Source: Komagataeibacter kakiaceti JCM 25156
Lineage (GTDB): Bacteria > Pseudomonadota > Alphaproteobacteria > Acetobacterales > Acetobacteraceae
Direction: 5' to 3'
NCBI RefSeq assembly: GCF_000613305.1
Contig: NZ_BAIO01000001.1
Location: 36,731 to 100,730, forward strand
Length of the DNA: 64,000 nt
Below are positions 27,251 to 36,095 of this stretch, one piece after another; position 1 is the stretch's first letter; each line of letters starts with the position of its first letter. Made by a program: the position numbers and the translations under genes. The notes beneath the pieces were generated by a model. It was not told where the DNA came from. It saw nothing but the letters and a program-made list of their open reading frames with translations, and did not search any database.

Positions 27251-27874
27251 GTGAGTGACCGACGGAATATGACTCTCGTGCATGCCGGTATGGGCGCGGC
27301 CCTGTTCGTGGCACTTCTTTCCGCAGGCACATGCAGGGCGGCCAGCACGCCGGCCGGTAAGGCGGCATCCCATACTACGGGGGAACAGCAGTCCACCAAG
27401 ATGCCGGGCACGGATGGGGGCGGCATCCAGTGCACGAGCGGGCCTGTCTATGTTGTGGAAATACATGCCGTCAACACCAGTAACGATGATAATGCCGGCG
27501 TTGTCGTCGGATCGGCCTCGACGGAAATCTGCTCGACCAATGCGACCAAGTTTTCCGATATTATAATGTCGGGCACAATAGCCGACAATACCGGTCCCGT
27601 CGCCGCCAGCGTGAAGACAGGCGTGGAGGGCGCGGTGCAGATACATGGGCGCACCGTGGATATGAATGCCAATATCTATGCCCCGCCCAATGATCTGGAT
27701 ACGACACAATGCGCGCAGCAGGACAGCGGCAGCTCATGCAAGCCCCATCCATTCGCGGTGAATTTTGTCCGGACATGGGTCTTCACGCCGGGAAAATGGA
27801 TGAATTTCCGTGCCGGAACGGATGCGACGGGCCATTCCGTGTCCCTGCTGGTCAGACTTTCGGACAGCCTGTGA
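27251..27874 (+). CDS. Secreted protein of unknown function
   Basis: 207 residues with an N-terminal signal peptide (LVHAGMGAALFVALLSAGTC followed by RAAS). The mature part has four cysteines (IQCTSG, STEICSTN, TTQCAQQ, SSCKP) that could form two disulfides, and beta-rich segments such as VYVVEIHAVNTSNDD. No family recognised. GTG 27251 follows GGAAAGGA; ATG 27269 is an alternative start. It sits alone on the + strand between fliE and the flagellin gene, where flgB/flgC might be expected. Confidence 0.6.
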   Translation: MSDRRNMTLVHAGMGAALFVALLSAGTCRAASTPAGKAASHTTGEQQSTKMPGTDGGGIQCTSGPVYVVEIHAVNTSNDDNAGVVVGSASTEICSTNATKFSDIIMSGTIADNTGPVAASVKTGVEGAVQIHGRTVDMNANIYAPPNDLDTTQCAQQDSGSSCKPHPFAVNFVRTWVFTPGKWMNFRAGTDATGHSVSLLVRLSDSL

Positions 27875-28079
27875 CATAACGGATAAAAATCGGTTCGGAT
27901 CGCAGGAAGAACCGTACGCCCTGACTGCGGTCAGACGTTCCCATAAGAGCCGTTGAACCGGCACCGACCGGCCGTCTGTCTGGTCATCTTCGTTGACCAT
28001 AAAATGGTAAAGAGAAACCCAGCGCAAGCCCTGCAAGGGCCCGCAGGGAAAAGGCGGCTTCTTAATATATGCCTTCGGG

Positions 28080-28112
28080 CAAAAAAATACCCCCGGCCGA
28101 AGCCGGGGGTAT
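28080..28112 (-). terminator. Rho-independent terminator after the flagellin gene
   Basis: A perfect 11-bp stem ATACCCCCGGC/GCCGGGGGTAT with a CGAA loop at 28087-28112, followed on the minus strand by a run of seven T. It lies about 30 bp past the flagellin stop. Confidence 0.92.
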
Positions 28113-28142
28113 CTGTCGTCAAGACCCTGCGTCCGAAGCAGA

Positions 28143-29123
28143 TTAGCTCTGGAACAGCGAGAGAATGTTCTGAGACTGGCCGTTCGCGATCGTCAGGGAC
28201 TTGATCGCCAGCGACTGCTTGGTCTGCAGGGAGGTCAGCTTCGCGCTTTCGGCGGACATGTCCGCATCGGTCAGGGCGCCGACACCGGCCGTCAGGTTGT
28301 CGGAAACGGTCGCACCGTAGGTGGACATGCTGGACAGCAGCTGGGTATTGGCGCCCAGACGATCCGTAACGTCCGTCATGGCGGTAATGGCCTGCTGGAC
28401 CTGGCTGATCATGGCGCTGACGTTCACGGTCCCGCCGGTGTTGAAGGTGCTGGCGATGGCCTGGCTACCGGCGCTGCCAGTAAAGACGTTGGAGACCGGG
28501 TTCTGCCCCGCTGAACCAGATGTTGACAGACCAAGGGCATCCGTCAGCGTCGTGCCTGCGGATCCCTTCACCAGCACCGAAGAGTTGACGGTAACGTCAC
28601 CCGCAATCAATGAGTTGAAGCCGGTAATCGTTGCCGTATCACCCTGCAGGCCCGTCACGTAGTTGAGCGAATCCGCGGTGATCGAAAGACCGTCGCTGGT
28701 GCCACCGGACAGGAGGTTCACGCCGTTGGTTGTGGCATTGCGGGCAATGGTATCAATCTGGGTGAGGTAGTTGGTGATTTCATCCCCGATCCCGGCGATG
28801 GACGTCGGGCTGCCCTGGTTGTCACCCAGCGTGGTGACCGCGGACTGGATGTTATGCAGGACACTGATGATCTGGTCGGCGGCACTCGTGGTGCTGCTGA
28901 CAACCTGAGAGGCGAAGGACAGGCCATCATTCACCGCGCCCTGACCGGAGATGTTGCCGCTCATCTGGGCCGCGATGCCGAAGGCGGCGGGGTTGTCAGC
29001 AGCCGTCGAAACCTTCAGGCCGGTGGAAACGGCATTTTCCGTCGAGCTCAGTTCGGTCTGGGTCGCGTTCAGGGTTTCAAGGGCGACCATCGCCGAGGTG
29101 TTGGTGTTAATCGAAAGTGACAT
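28143..29123 (-). CDS. fliC: Flagellin
   Basis: 326 residues, the filament subunit. The N-terminal D0/D1 segment (MSLSINTNTSAMVALETLNA, GLKVSTAADNPAAFGIAAQM) and C-terminal segment (LTSLQTKQSLAIKSLTIANG, QSQNILSLFQS) are classic. The variable centre is short and Ser/Thr-rich, offering sites for O-glycosylation. ATG 29123 has GGAG nine bases upstream. A strong terminator follows, so it is a monocistronic unit. Confidence 0.95.
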   Translation of the reverse strand: MSLSINTNTSAMVALETLNATQTELSSTENAVSTGLKVSTAADNPAAFGIAAQMSGNISGQGAVNDGLSFASQVVSSTTSAADQIISVLHNIQSAVTTLGDNQGSPTSIAGIGDEITNYLTQIDTIARNATTNGVNLLSGGTSDGLSITADSLNYVTGLQGDTATITGFNSLIAGDVTVNSSVLVKGSAGTTLTDALGLSTSGSAGQNPVSNVFTGSAGSQAIASTFNTGGTVNVSAMISQVQQAITAMTDVTDRLGANTQLLSSMSTYGATVSDNLTAGVGALTDADMSAESAKLTSLQTKQSLAIKSLTIANGQSQNILSLFQS

Positions 29124-29498
29124 TGTTATATTCTCCGTCTCAAACTGGCTGTTCGCCAACGCAGGATCAGTAGAGCTTCAAATGGCTAAGAGAAGGTAAG
29201 GCGGACGAATATTTTTTCGAATATCGTAAAAAATATCGGATGGACTGAGCGCGGAATCCTGTCCGTGATGCAGCATCATGGGCCGGGAAAAATGCCCCGT
29301 CTGGCAGGAATTACGGCCGTATCCCTTGGCAGGGCGTGGAGGCTATCTGAATCAACGCATTGATAAATAATAATATTCCTGAAAATTCCGCCTTTTTTCA
29401 GATCGGTGGCGTTTTCTGAAGCTTTTTGAAAAAAGCTTCACCAAAACTTCCTTATGATTTTCAGGGTGTCTTGAAGACAGTCCTTGAACCCGCCGGAA
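29124..29498. other. Flagellin promoter region plus intergenic repeat
   Basis: 375 bp between motE (upstream) and flagellin (downstream) on the same strand. It contains the flagellin leader and repeat copy R2. I found no clear sigma-54 or sigma-28 motif. Confidence 0.5.
29356..29462. repeat. Intergenic hairpin repeat, copy R2
   Basis: Contains TTGATAAATAATAATATTCC, a degenerate CCGCCTTTTTTCAG arm, and the perfect hairpin AAGCTTTTTGAAAAAAGCTT followed by CACCAAAACTTCCTTATGA. Related to copies R1, R3 and R4. It lies 3' of the motE-like gene. Confidence 0.85.
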
Positions 29499-30452
29499 TT
29501 ACTGGCGTGACGGCGTAAGGGGGCCCTGCGCGGGTTGCTGCTGGACAGAAGCCGTATAGGACACCGTACCACCTTCCGTCCCCTGATCCGTCCTGCCATC
29601 GCTTACCGCCGAGACCCGGATGGGGCGGAAGCTCCGGACGCCAGCCAGGAACTGGGAGACAAGGTTCACACGCTCCGGCGTCATGGAACCCATGATGGCC
29701 GCTATCTTCCGGGGATTCATCTGGCTGGCGATGGAAACCAGCACATGAATATCCATGATATTGAAGACCGCCGCCGCCTCCTTGGGGGGCATGTCCTCGT
29801 ATATCTTCACCAGCCTGTCGGTTTCAGCCAGCACGTTTTCCCGGTGAGCCGCCTGTTTTTCCGCAAGCAGCGCCATGGAAGCGTCCAGATCGTGCATTTT
29901 TTCATTCAGCGCGGTCTTGGCGGCATCCAGAACATGTTTCTGTTCGGCCATGTTCTTCTGCTCGCTGTCGATATCGGACCGACGGGCGAGAATATCCTTG
30001 ACGAGATCCGCTTCGGCCTTGCTGACTTCCGGGTCGAAATCTCCCCCGAATTTGCCCGCTGATGACTGCATGCTGGCGCAGGACAGGCCTTTCGGGCAGT
30101 CGCCATCAGTCGCGCCCTGCCGGGCGGCTGAAGACTGGGGCTGTGTCTGTGCATCGCCACCACCGGCGTCATCCGACTGAAGAAGCGGGATCCATCCCTC
30201 GATCGCGTTCCTGTCCGCCTTGGTGCTGACATGCTGGGGCGGCAGGATGGACGCGGTATCGGCAGGGGGCGCGTCTTCATGGGTCTCCCCATCTTCCGCG
30301 GCGGCTTCGGTCACGGCGGGCTGTGGGGTCTTCTGTGTGCTGCCATCCTTCAGGTGTCCGGCAAGTGCATGCATATTCATCGCCAGCAGCAGGGTCATCA
30401 GGCTGGATGAGATATGTACAAGTTTCCCGAATGACAGACGGGGTATACGCAT
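29499..30452 (-). CDS. motE: MotE-like flagellar motor chaperone (MgtE N-domain protein)
   Basis: A secreted or membrane-anchored protein with an N-terminal hydrophobic segment (LVHISSSLMTLLLAMNMHAL), a long Pro/Ala-rich linker and a coiled coil (SEQKNMAEQKHVLDAAKTAL). The C-terminal domain KIYEDMPPKEAAAVFNIMDI and MNPRKIAAIMGSMTPERVNL matches the MgtE_N-type module of MotE, which stabilises MotC/stator assembly in rhizobia. ATG 30452 (MRIPRLSFGK) was preferred over 30497. Upstream on the same strand is a bactofilin gene. Confidence 0.8.
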   Translation of the reverse strand: MRIPRLSFGKLVHISSSLMTLLLAMNMHALAGHLKDGSTQKTPQPAVTEAAAEDGETHEDAPPADTASILPPQHVSTKADRNAIEGWIPLLQSDDAGGGDAQTQPQSSAARQGATDGDCPKGLSCASMQSSAGKFGGDFDPEVSKAEADLVKDILARRSDIDSEQKNMAEQKHVLDAAKTALNEKMHDLDASMALLAEKQAAHRENVLAETDRLVKIYEDMPPKEAAAVFNIMDIHVLVSIASQMNPRKIAAIMGSMTPERVNLVSQFLAGVRSFRPIRVSAVSDGRTDQGTEGGTVSYTASVQQQPAQGPLTPSRQ

Positions 30453-30612
30453 TACACTCTGGTCCACTTGCGGTTTTCTGGTGGTCGCCACAAGCAATGT
30501 CTCCGGAAAAACACGGAGGCATATATAGTCATATGGACCAGAAGCGGGCCATCAGGCGGTGCCTTTCCGGTGCTGGTCCATGCTGCTTGTACCCTTACTG
30601 GCTTATTCCCGG

Positions 30613-31242
30613 TTATTCCGGATCCTGCCCCGGATCCACAAGAACCACATGGCCATCCGCTGTCGCGGCGGAATGCAGGGCTTCATCCATATTGTCCCAG
30701 CCCGTTACCGAAGCGGGAGCCGGCTTGGCCCCGTCACCGGGCTGCTGCGCGGTCATATCGGTGGTAACGTCCGGTGCGGCGGTTTGGGCGGGCGCTGGCT
30801 GCGTATCGGGAACAGCCGCAGCCACGGGCGCCGCCGGTTTGCTGGCGGTTTCGGGTTTGGCAGCGGTGGTGCCAGATGTGACGAGCCGGATCTCCCCGGT
30901 CAGGTCGGCATCCTTGTGAATGCCGCAGCCGGTATGCCCTTCCAGAACAATGGTGCAGTTTTCCACTTTCGCGGTGGCGCTGGCGTAAAACCGCTTCGTA
31001 CGGATCACGGCTTCTTCCACCCGGCCACGGATGATGACCTCATCCGCCAGCAGTTCGCCGGAAACGATGCCGGATTCAAGAATATCGACAGTTGGCGCGC
31101 GCAGACGGGCGTTACGGACACTGCCGCCCACGATGATGGGGGTATCCGTCTCGCACTCCAGATTGGCGACATTCAGCCCCTGGGCAAGTATGGTCTGGGT
31201 TGGCTCAGCTGCCTTGCCGAACACGTTGTCACCGTCGTTCAT
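30613..31242 (-). CDS. Bactofilin-family cytoskeletal protein
   Basis: 209 residues. Residues about 15-120 form the bactofilin beta-helix core: TILAQGLNVANLECETDTPI, IVGGSVRNARLRAPTVDILE and SGIVSGELLADEVIIRGRVE, with the repeating hydrophobic pattern of the family. A Pro/Ala-rich tail of about 80 residues follows. Bactofilins polymerise into membrane-associated scaffolds. The position between motE and fliF suggests a flagellar assembly or placement role. ATG 31242 has AAGGAAAAC upstream. Confidence 0.8.
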   Translation of the reverse strand: MNDGDNVFGKAAEPTQTILAQGLNVANLECETDTPIIVGGSVRNARLRAPTVDILESGIVSGELLADEVIIRGRVEEAVIRTKRFYASATAKVENCTIVLEGHTGCGIHKDADLTGEIRLVTSGTTAAKPETASKPAAPVAAAVPDTQPAPAQTAAPDVTTDMTAQQPGDGAKPAPASVTGWDNMDEALHSAATADGHVVLVDPGQDPE

Positions 31243-31889
31243 ACTGTTTTCCTTAGGACTTTCCTGCCTGACCATGCCTGCACGTCCGTTCCTGACGGTT
31301 TGGCCCCATTCGTGCCCCGCACGCTGGCTGTCGGTAAGCCGTTCCGTGCCGGTTACTCATGTGCCCAGAAAGTTCCGGACGCCGCACAGAGTGTTGATGC
31401 TGTGAAGTAGCCGCCCCTGTCAAGCCATGCAATAAATTTGATGCGCCGGAAGGGAACCTTTTTCTGTCTGGTGTACACTAATAGCCGCAGTAGAGGGGGA
31501 TGCCGGGAATAAATCCCCGCTCCTGCCCGTTGATGGACCGCCTGCATGACCCGATCGCGTCAGACCCACATGCGGGAAAGAAGCCGGGGCGCGACAAATC
31601 CCGAAGAAGCCGTAAAAAAGAAACGTATCGTTGTGTAACGGCGACACGATTAAAATATAGTTAATCAATCGCGTCCCTACCGGGTTGCTTTTTGTCCCAG
31701 ACGCTCCTTTTCTGCCTTACCTTATGGTTCAGGCATCGTTATCATAAGATCTGAGTACTCCCGTGCTGCTCTGACGGGCATGACTGAATGTAGTGGCAAG
31801 GCGAGATGCAGGGATATCGAATGGTTAAGGCGCTGGAGGATTTTTTGGCTTCCTGTTCTCGTGTTGTAATAAAGTAGCGCTTTATCCTT
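31243..31889. other. Long divergent intergenic region, bactofilin / fliF
   Basis: 647 bp without a supported gene. It must hold promoters for the bactofilin-motE group and the fliFGHNOP operon. The sequence just before fliF has no clear Shine-Dalgarno site. Confidence 0.45.
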
Positions 31890-33529
31890 ATGCAGAATAT
31901 ATTGGCGAGCTGAAGGGTCTCGGACGCACGCGGTTGGCCGCGCTGGGGATCGCGGCCGCGGTTCTCCTCTCGACGCTCGGGTTTCTTGTTTTCCGTAGCA
32001 GCGGCCAGTCCATGGCGCTGCTTTACAGTGACATCGACCTGAGCGAAGCGGCCGAAATGGTTGATGAGCTGGGAAAGGCCCATATCGCCTCCACCACCAG
32101 CCCTGACGGAACAAGCCTTTATGTTCCTCATGACAAGGTTGCCACCGCAAGGCTGCTTCTCGCGAAGGAAGGGCTCCCTACCGGCGGGGCGATCGGTTAC
32201 GAGCTGTTCGACAAGAGCGGCACACTCACCAGCACGCAGTTTGAACAGACGATCAACGAGACACGGGCGATGGAGGGAGAGCTTGAACGCTCCATCCGTC
32301 TTCTGCACGGGGTGCGTAACGTCAGGGTCCACCTTGTCCTGCCGCACCGGGATCTTTTCTCGACCCAGACCAGCCCGTCGCAGGCCAGTGTCGTCCTTGA
32401 CATAGGCAGGACGGGCCGTTTCAGCCCCGATGGCATTCAGGCCATCCAGAACCTGGTGGCCGCCGCCGTTCCGGGCCTGCGCCCGCAGGGCATATCCATC
32501 GTTGACACACGCGGCGACGTTCTGGCCCGGCCCGGCGACCCCGACAGCGCGGCGGGACAGGAATCCACGCTGGACAAACTTCGCTATGCCGAGGAACAGC
32601 GGCTGGCGCAGGCCGTGGAAGATATGCTGACCCCCACCCTGGGCGCCGGTCATGTGCGCGCCCGCGCGGCGGTCACCATGGACACGGACGAAATCCGCGA
32701 GACGGACGAAAGTTACGACCCGAACCAGCAGGTCCTGCGCTCCCAGCAGACAAGCTCGGACAAGACCGTCAATACCGAGGCGAACCCGAATACCACGGTG
32801 GCGAACAACCTGCCCAACGCCAACGCCAATCAGGATAACAGGACCGGTTCGACAGGCGACCGGGAAGATGAGACCAACAATTACGAGATCGGCAAGCGCG
32901 TCCGTGTCATAAGCCAGACACGCCCGCGACTGGCCCGGATCAGCCTTGCGGTCATGGTGGACGGTTCGTTCATCAAGGCCAAGGATGGCAAGGAAGTCTG
33001 GCAGCCATTCGACAACGCCAAGATTGACCAGATCACAACGCTGGCGAAGACGGCGATCGGTTATGACAAAAGCCGGGGGGACGAAGTCAATGTCGTCTCC
33101 ATGCCGTTCATGCCGGATGCCGAAGGCGCCTTCTCGACACCCGCCACCAATCTGTGGAGCCGTGAGACCCTTATCTATATCGCGGAATGGGTCATCCCGC
33201 TTCTCCTGGCCCTTGGCGCCATCTACATTGCCATCCGGCCGATGCTGCGCCGTGGCGGACTGGGTGGGCTTGCCCTTGCCGGTGGCCATATGCGTGAAGG
33301 GGTGGCTGGCGGAGCGGAAGGCGCTGCCCGTATAAGTGGCGGGGGTGGACCGCTGGATTCCGCCGAAATATCCGAAGATGGTACGATCAGTGTTGAAGGC
33401 GTCGACGGGAAGATGCGTGCGGAAGCGATCACGAAGGTCGCTGACCGTATCGAGGAAAGCCCCGAGGAGAGCATTCTTATCATCCGGAACTGGCTGGCCG
33501 CGCCAGAAACCCCGACGAAAGGAGGCTAG
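31890..33529 (+). pseudogene. fliF: Flagellar MS-ring protein FliF, frameshifted at the start
   Basis: ATG 31890 reads MQNILA then hits a stop; one added G near 31906 would give MQNILAELKGLGRTRLAALG, the expected start. The rest is intact in one frame: membrane helix 1 (AALGIAAAVLLSTLGFLVF), the ring-building motifs GVRNVRVHLVLPHRDLF and ASVVLDIGRTGRFSPDGIQA, then helix 2 (LIYIAEWVIPLLLALGAIYI) and a C-terminal FliG-binding tail (IEESPEESILIIRNWL). If the frameshift is real, an in-frame TTG at 31934 might start a slightly shorter protein. First gene of fliF-G-H-N-O-P. Confidence 0.88.
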
Positions 33530-33531
33530 AT

Positions 33532-34584
33532 ATGGCTGAATCCGCGATAACCCCGGTTGCTTCCGCCAATCCGCCCCCTTCCGTTAGCGCGCATCTGAGC
33601 GGTCGGCAGAAAGCCGCCATCCTCATGCTGGCTGTCGGGCGCGACCGTTCGGCGAAGCTCCTGAAACTGCTGCATGAGGATGAGATCCGCGATATTTCCA
33701 TCACCATGGCGGGTCTCGGCCTGGTGCGGGCCGATATTGTGGAGGCGGTCTGCCACGAATTCACGCGGAACTTTGAATCGTCCGACGGTCTTGTCGGAAC
33801 CTACGAGACCACGGAGGAAATGCTGCGCAAGGCCCTGCCGGAAGAGCAGGTGGAAAAGATCATGGACGAGATCCGTGGTCCGGCCGGCAGGACGATGTGG
33901 GACAAGCTCGGCAATGTGCAGGAGACGGTTCTCGCCAATTACCTGCGCAACGAATATCCGCAGACGGCCGCCGTCATCCTGAGCAGGCTCCAGCCCGCGC
34001 ACGCCGCGCGCATTTTCGCGCTGCTGCCGGAAGATTACGCAACGGACGTGATGATGCGTGTCCTGCATATGGAAACGGTGCAGCGGGAAGTCCTGGACAG
34101 CGTGGAGGCAACGCTGCGTTCCGAGTTCATCTCCTCGCTTGGGCGCTCGTCGAAGCGGAACAGCTACGAGCTTCTGGCGGAAGTCTTCAATAACTTCGAC
34201 CGCAAGACCGAGACCCGCCTGATGGCGTCAATGGACAAGCGCAATCACGAGGATATGGAAAAGGTGAAGGCGCTCATGTTCACCTTCGAGGATATCAAGC
34301 GCCTGCCCCATGTCTCCCTCATGCGGATTGTCAACGAGGTTAACCGTGAAAAACTGCCGCTGGCCCTGAAGGGCGCTTCGGAAACGGTGCGGAAGATGTT
34401 TCTGCAATGCATGTCCAAACGCGCCGGGAACATTCTGCTGGAAGAGATCGAGGCGCTTGGTCCCGTGCGCGTCAAGGACGCGGACGCCGCGCAGACGGAA
34501 ATCGTCGCCACCATCAAGAACATGGCGAATGCCGGTGAAATCGACCTGGCCGAAAATGGCGGCAATGACGAGATCATACCGTGA
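33532..34584 (+). CDS. fliG: Flagellar motor switch protein FliG
   Basis: 350 residues, torque-generating C-ring subunit. N-terminal SGRQKAAILMLAVGRDRSAK, middle EYPQTAAVILSRLQPAHAAR (the EHPQ-like motif) and the C-terminal charged helix RAGNILLEEIEALGPVRVKD, which faces MotA. Two bases separate it from fliF. Its stop overlaps a possible GTG start of fliH. Confidence 0.94.
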   Translation: MAESAITPVASANPPPSVSAHLSGRQKAAILMLAVGRDRSAKLLKLLHEDEIRDISITMAGLGLVRADIVEAVCHEFTRNFESSDGLVGTYETTEEMLRKALPEEQVEKIMDEIRGPAGRTMWDKLGNVQETVLANYLRNEYPQTAAVILSRLQPAHAARIFALLPEDYATDVMMRVLHMETVQREVLDSVEATLRSEFISSLGRSSKRNSYELLAEVFNNFDRKTETRLMASMDKRNHEDMEKVKALMFTFEDIKRLPHVSLMRIVNEVNREKLPLALKGASETVRKMFLQCMSKRAGNILLEEIEALGPVRVKDADAAQTEIVATIKNMANAGEIDLAENGGNDEIIP

Positions 34585-34657
34585 CGACCCCACCGGTTCC
34601 CCCTTCTAGCCACATGCACAGGCCACGACGGACAGGCCCTCCACCATCCATGCGGGT

Positions 34658-35377
34658 ATGCCGATCCGGGATCTGGCGGATATCGAGGATTTCGGCGTTG
34701 TCCCCATGACGGTGGCGGACAATCTTGCCGCGAAGGAAGAGGCACAGCCGGAAACGCCCGAGCCTGACCCGAACCTGATCACCATGACGCGCGAGGAAGC
34801 CGATGCCATCCGCAAGGCCGCGTTTCATGCCGGTTTTGAAAAAGGGCAGCAGGACAGGGAACAGGCGCTTCAGGAACACTATGCTGGCTGCGTATCCTCC
34901 CTTACAGACATATTCAAGGCGGAGAATGACCGGCGGAACCAGGTCATGATGGCGGCGGCGAAGGCCTTTCTCATGACAGTCGTGGATATTGTCCGCACTC
35001 TTACGGCGCTTGACGGATCCGTGGTGGCAGGCATGCAGCGGGATCTGATCCTCGATGCGGTTGCATTCGTCAAGGAATGCGATGGCCCGGTGAAAGTGCA
35101 GTGCAATTCCGCCGATGCACAGCGCCTGACCACCCTGCTGCGGGGAAATCCGGCCGTCAGGATAGAGGCCACGAAGGGTTCCGCAGAGGATGCAATACGT
35201 ATTACATCAGCAGCGAACACCATTGTCATCGACCCCGGGCAGTGGCGTAAAGCTGTTGCAGAGAAAATTGTTGCCGCCGTTACAGCCTCGCGCAGCAGCG
35301 GGGGGGGCGGAACGTGCAGAAAGCATAGACCAGGCGGAGAGAACCATGAGCACAGGCAACGCGGATATCGGGCTTGA
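34658..35377 (+). CDS. fliH: Flagellar export ATPase regulator FliH (ends uncertain)
   Basis: A FliH-like protein that regulates the FliI ATPase: N-terminal acidic linker (IRDLADIEDFGVVPM), a GFEKGQQDREQALQEHYAG coiled region and a C-terminal domain (LILDAVAFVKECDGPVKVQC through IVIDPGQWRKAVAEKIVAAV). Two ends are unclear. An earlier GTG at 34581, overlapping fliG, would need a frameshift to join this frame. The C-terminus runs through a G8 run at 35300-35307; a different run length could end the protein as GGNVQKA before fliN. Confidence 0.75.
   Translation: MPIRDLADIEDFGVVPMTVADNLAAKEEAQPETPEPDPNLITMTREEADAIRKAAFHAGFEKGQQDREQALQEHYAGCVSSLTDIFKAENDRRNQVMMAAAKAFLMTVVDIVRTLTALDGSVVAGMQRDLILDAVAFVKECDGPVKVQCNSADAQRLTTLLRGNPAVRIEATKGSAEDAIRITSAANTIVIDPGQWRKAVAEKIVAAVTASRSSGGGGTCRKHRPGGENHEHRQRGYRA
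35300..35307 (+). repeat. G8 homopolymer at the fliH 3' end
   Basis: Eight G bases shortly before the fliN start. The fliH reading frame after this run depends entirely on its length. Confidence 0.9.
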
Positions 35378-35708
35378 AGATTTCACTTCGACCCCGACGG
35401 ATACCCCGCCCGCGGCGGATGCGGCCGCATCGGACGCGAAGGAACCGACCGGGGCCGCCCAGATGGAGGCGGTCTATGATATTCCGGTAAAGATCACGGC
35501 TGTCATCGGCACGGCGACCATGCCGGTCAGCCAGCTTCTCAGGCTCGGGCGCGGGGCCGTCGTGGAGCTGGACAAGAAGCTGGGGGAAGCGGTCGATATC
35601 TATGCGAATAACCGGCTGATTGCCCGTGGTGAGGTCGTTGTCGTGGACGATAATCATATCGGCGTCACGATGACGGAAATTCTCTCGGCCTCTCCTACGT
35701 CCAGCTAG
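35346..35708 (+). CDS. fliN: Flagellar motor switch protein FliN
   Basis: 120 residues. A Pro/Ala-rich N-terminal 45 residues precedes the SpoA domain VYDIPVKITAVIGTATMPVS, LLRLGRGAVVELDKKLGEAV and NRLIARGEVVVVDDNHIGVT, closely matching FliN. It forms the base of the C-ring. ATG 35346 follows GGAGA. Confidence 0.93.
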   Translation: MSTGNADIGLEDFTSTPTDTPPAADAAASDAKEPTGAAQMEAVYDIPVKITAVIGTATMPVSQLLRLGRGAVVELDKKLGEAVDIYANNRLIARGEVVVVDDNHIGVTMTEILSASPTSS

Positions 35709-35710
35709 GT

Positions 35711-36073
35711 ATGGACGCAGTACCCGCGACCGGAGTTCTGGCCGCGCCCCAGGCAGGCTCCCTTGCACATGGCGCGGGAACGTTCGGCACCGCGTGGCTG
35801 ACGTGGATTGCGTCATTTGTCATCGTCATCGCGCTCATTCTGCTGAGCCGCTATGGGTTGCAACTGCTTGAACCCTACCTGTCGCGGCGCCGCCAGACCC
35901 GTCATCTGGCCGTGGTTGAAAGTCTGGCCATAGATCAGCGCCGGCGTATCAGCATCATAAAATGCGGCGGGAAAAAGGGGCTGATCCTGACCGGGGGCGG
36001 GAATGACGTGTTTCTGGGCTGGATGGAGGATGAGGCAGGAACCGCCAGTTCCTTTGATAATCCACCGGATTGA
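35711..36073 (+). CDS. fliO: Flagellar export protein FliO
   Basis: 120 residues with one membrane helix (WIASFVIVIALILLSRYGL, about residues 31-49), followed by the FliO cytoplasmic domain LAVVESLAIDQRRRISIIKC and GGKKGLILTGGGNDVFLGWM. FliO helps assemble the FliP ring. It is two bases from fliN and overlaps no neighbour. Confidence 0.88.
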   Translation: MDAVPATGVLAAPQAGSLAHGAGTFGTAWLTWIASFVIVIALILLSRYGLQLLEPYLSRRRQTRHLAVVESLAIDQRRRISIIKCGGKKGLILTGGGNDVFLGWMEDEAGTASSFDNPPD

Positions 36074-36095
36074 TGCGAATAGTGGAGCTAACGCG

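Noticed and set aside
29124..29250. Sigma-54 or sigma-28 promoter before flagellin
   Set aside because: No TGGCAC-N5-TTGC or TAAA-N15-GCCGATAA-like match was found; calling a promoter would be guesswork.
31742..33289. 515-residue minus-strand frame across fliF
   Set aside because: It is the antisense shadow of a clear fliF; high GC leaves long open frames on the reverse strand.
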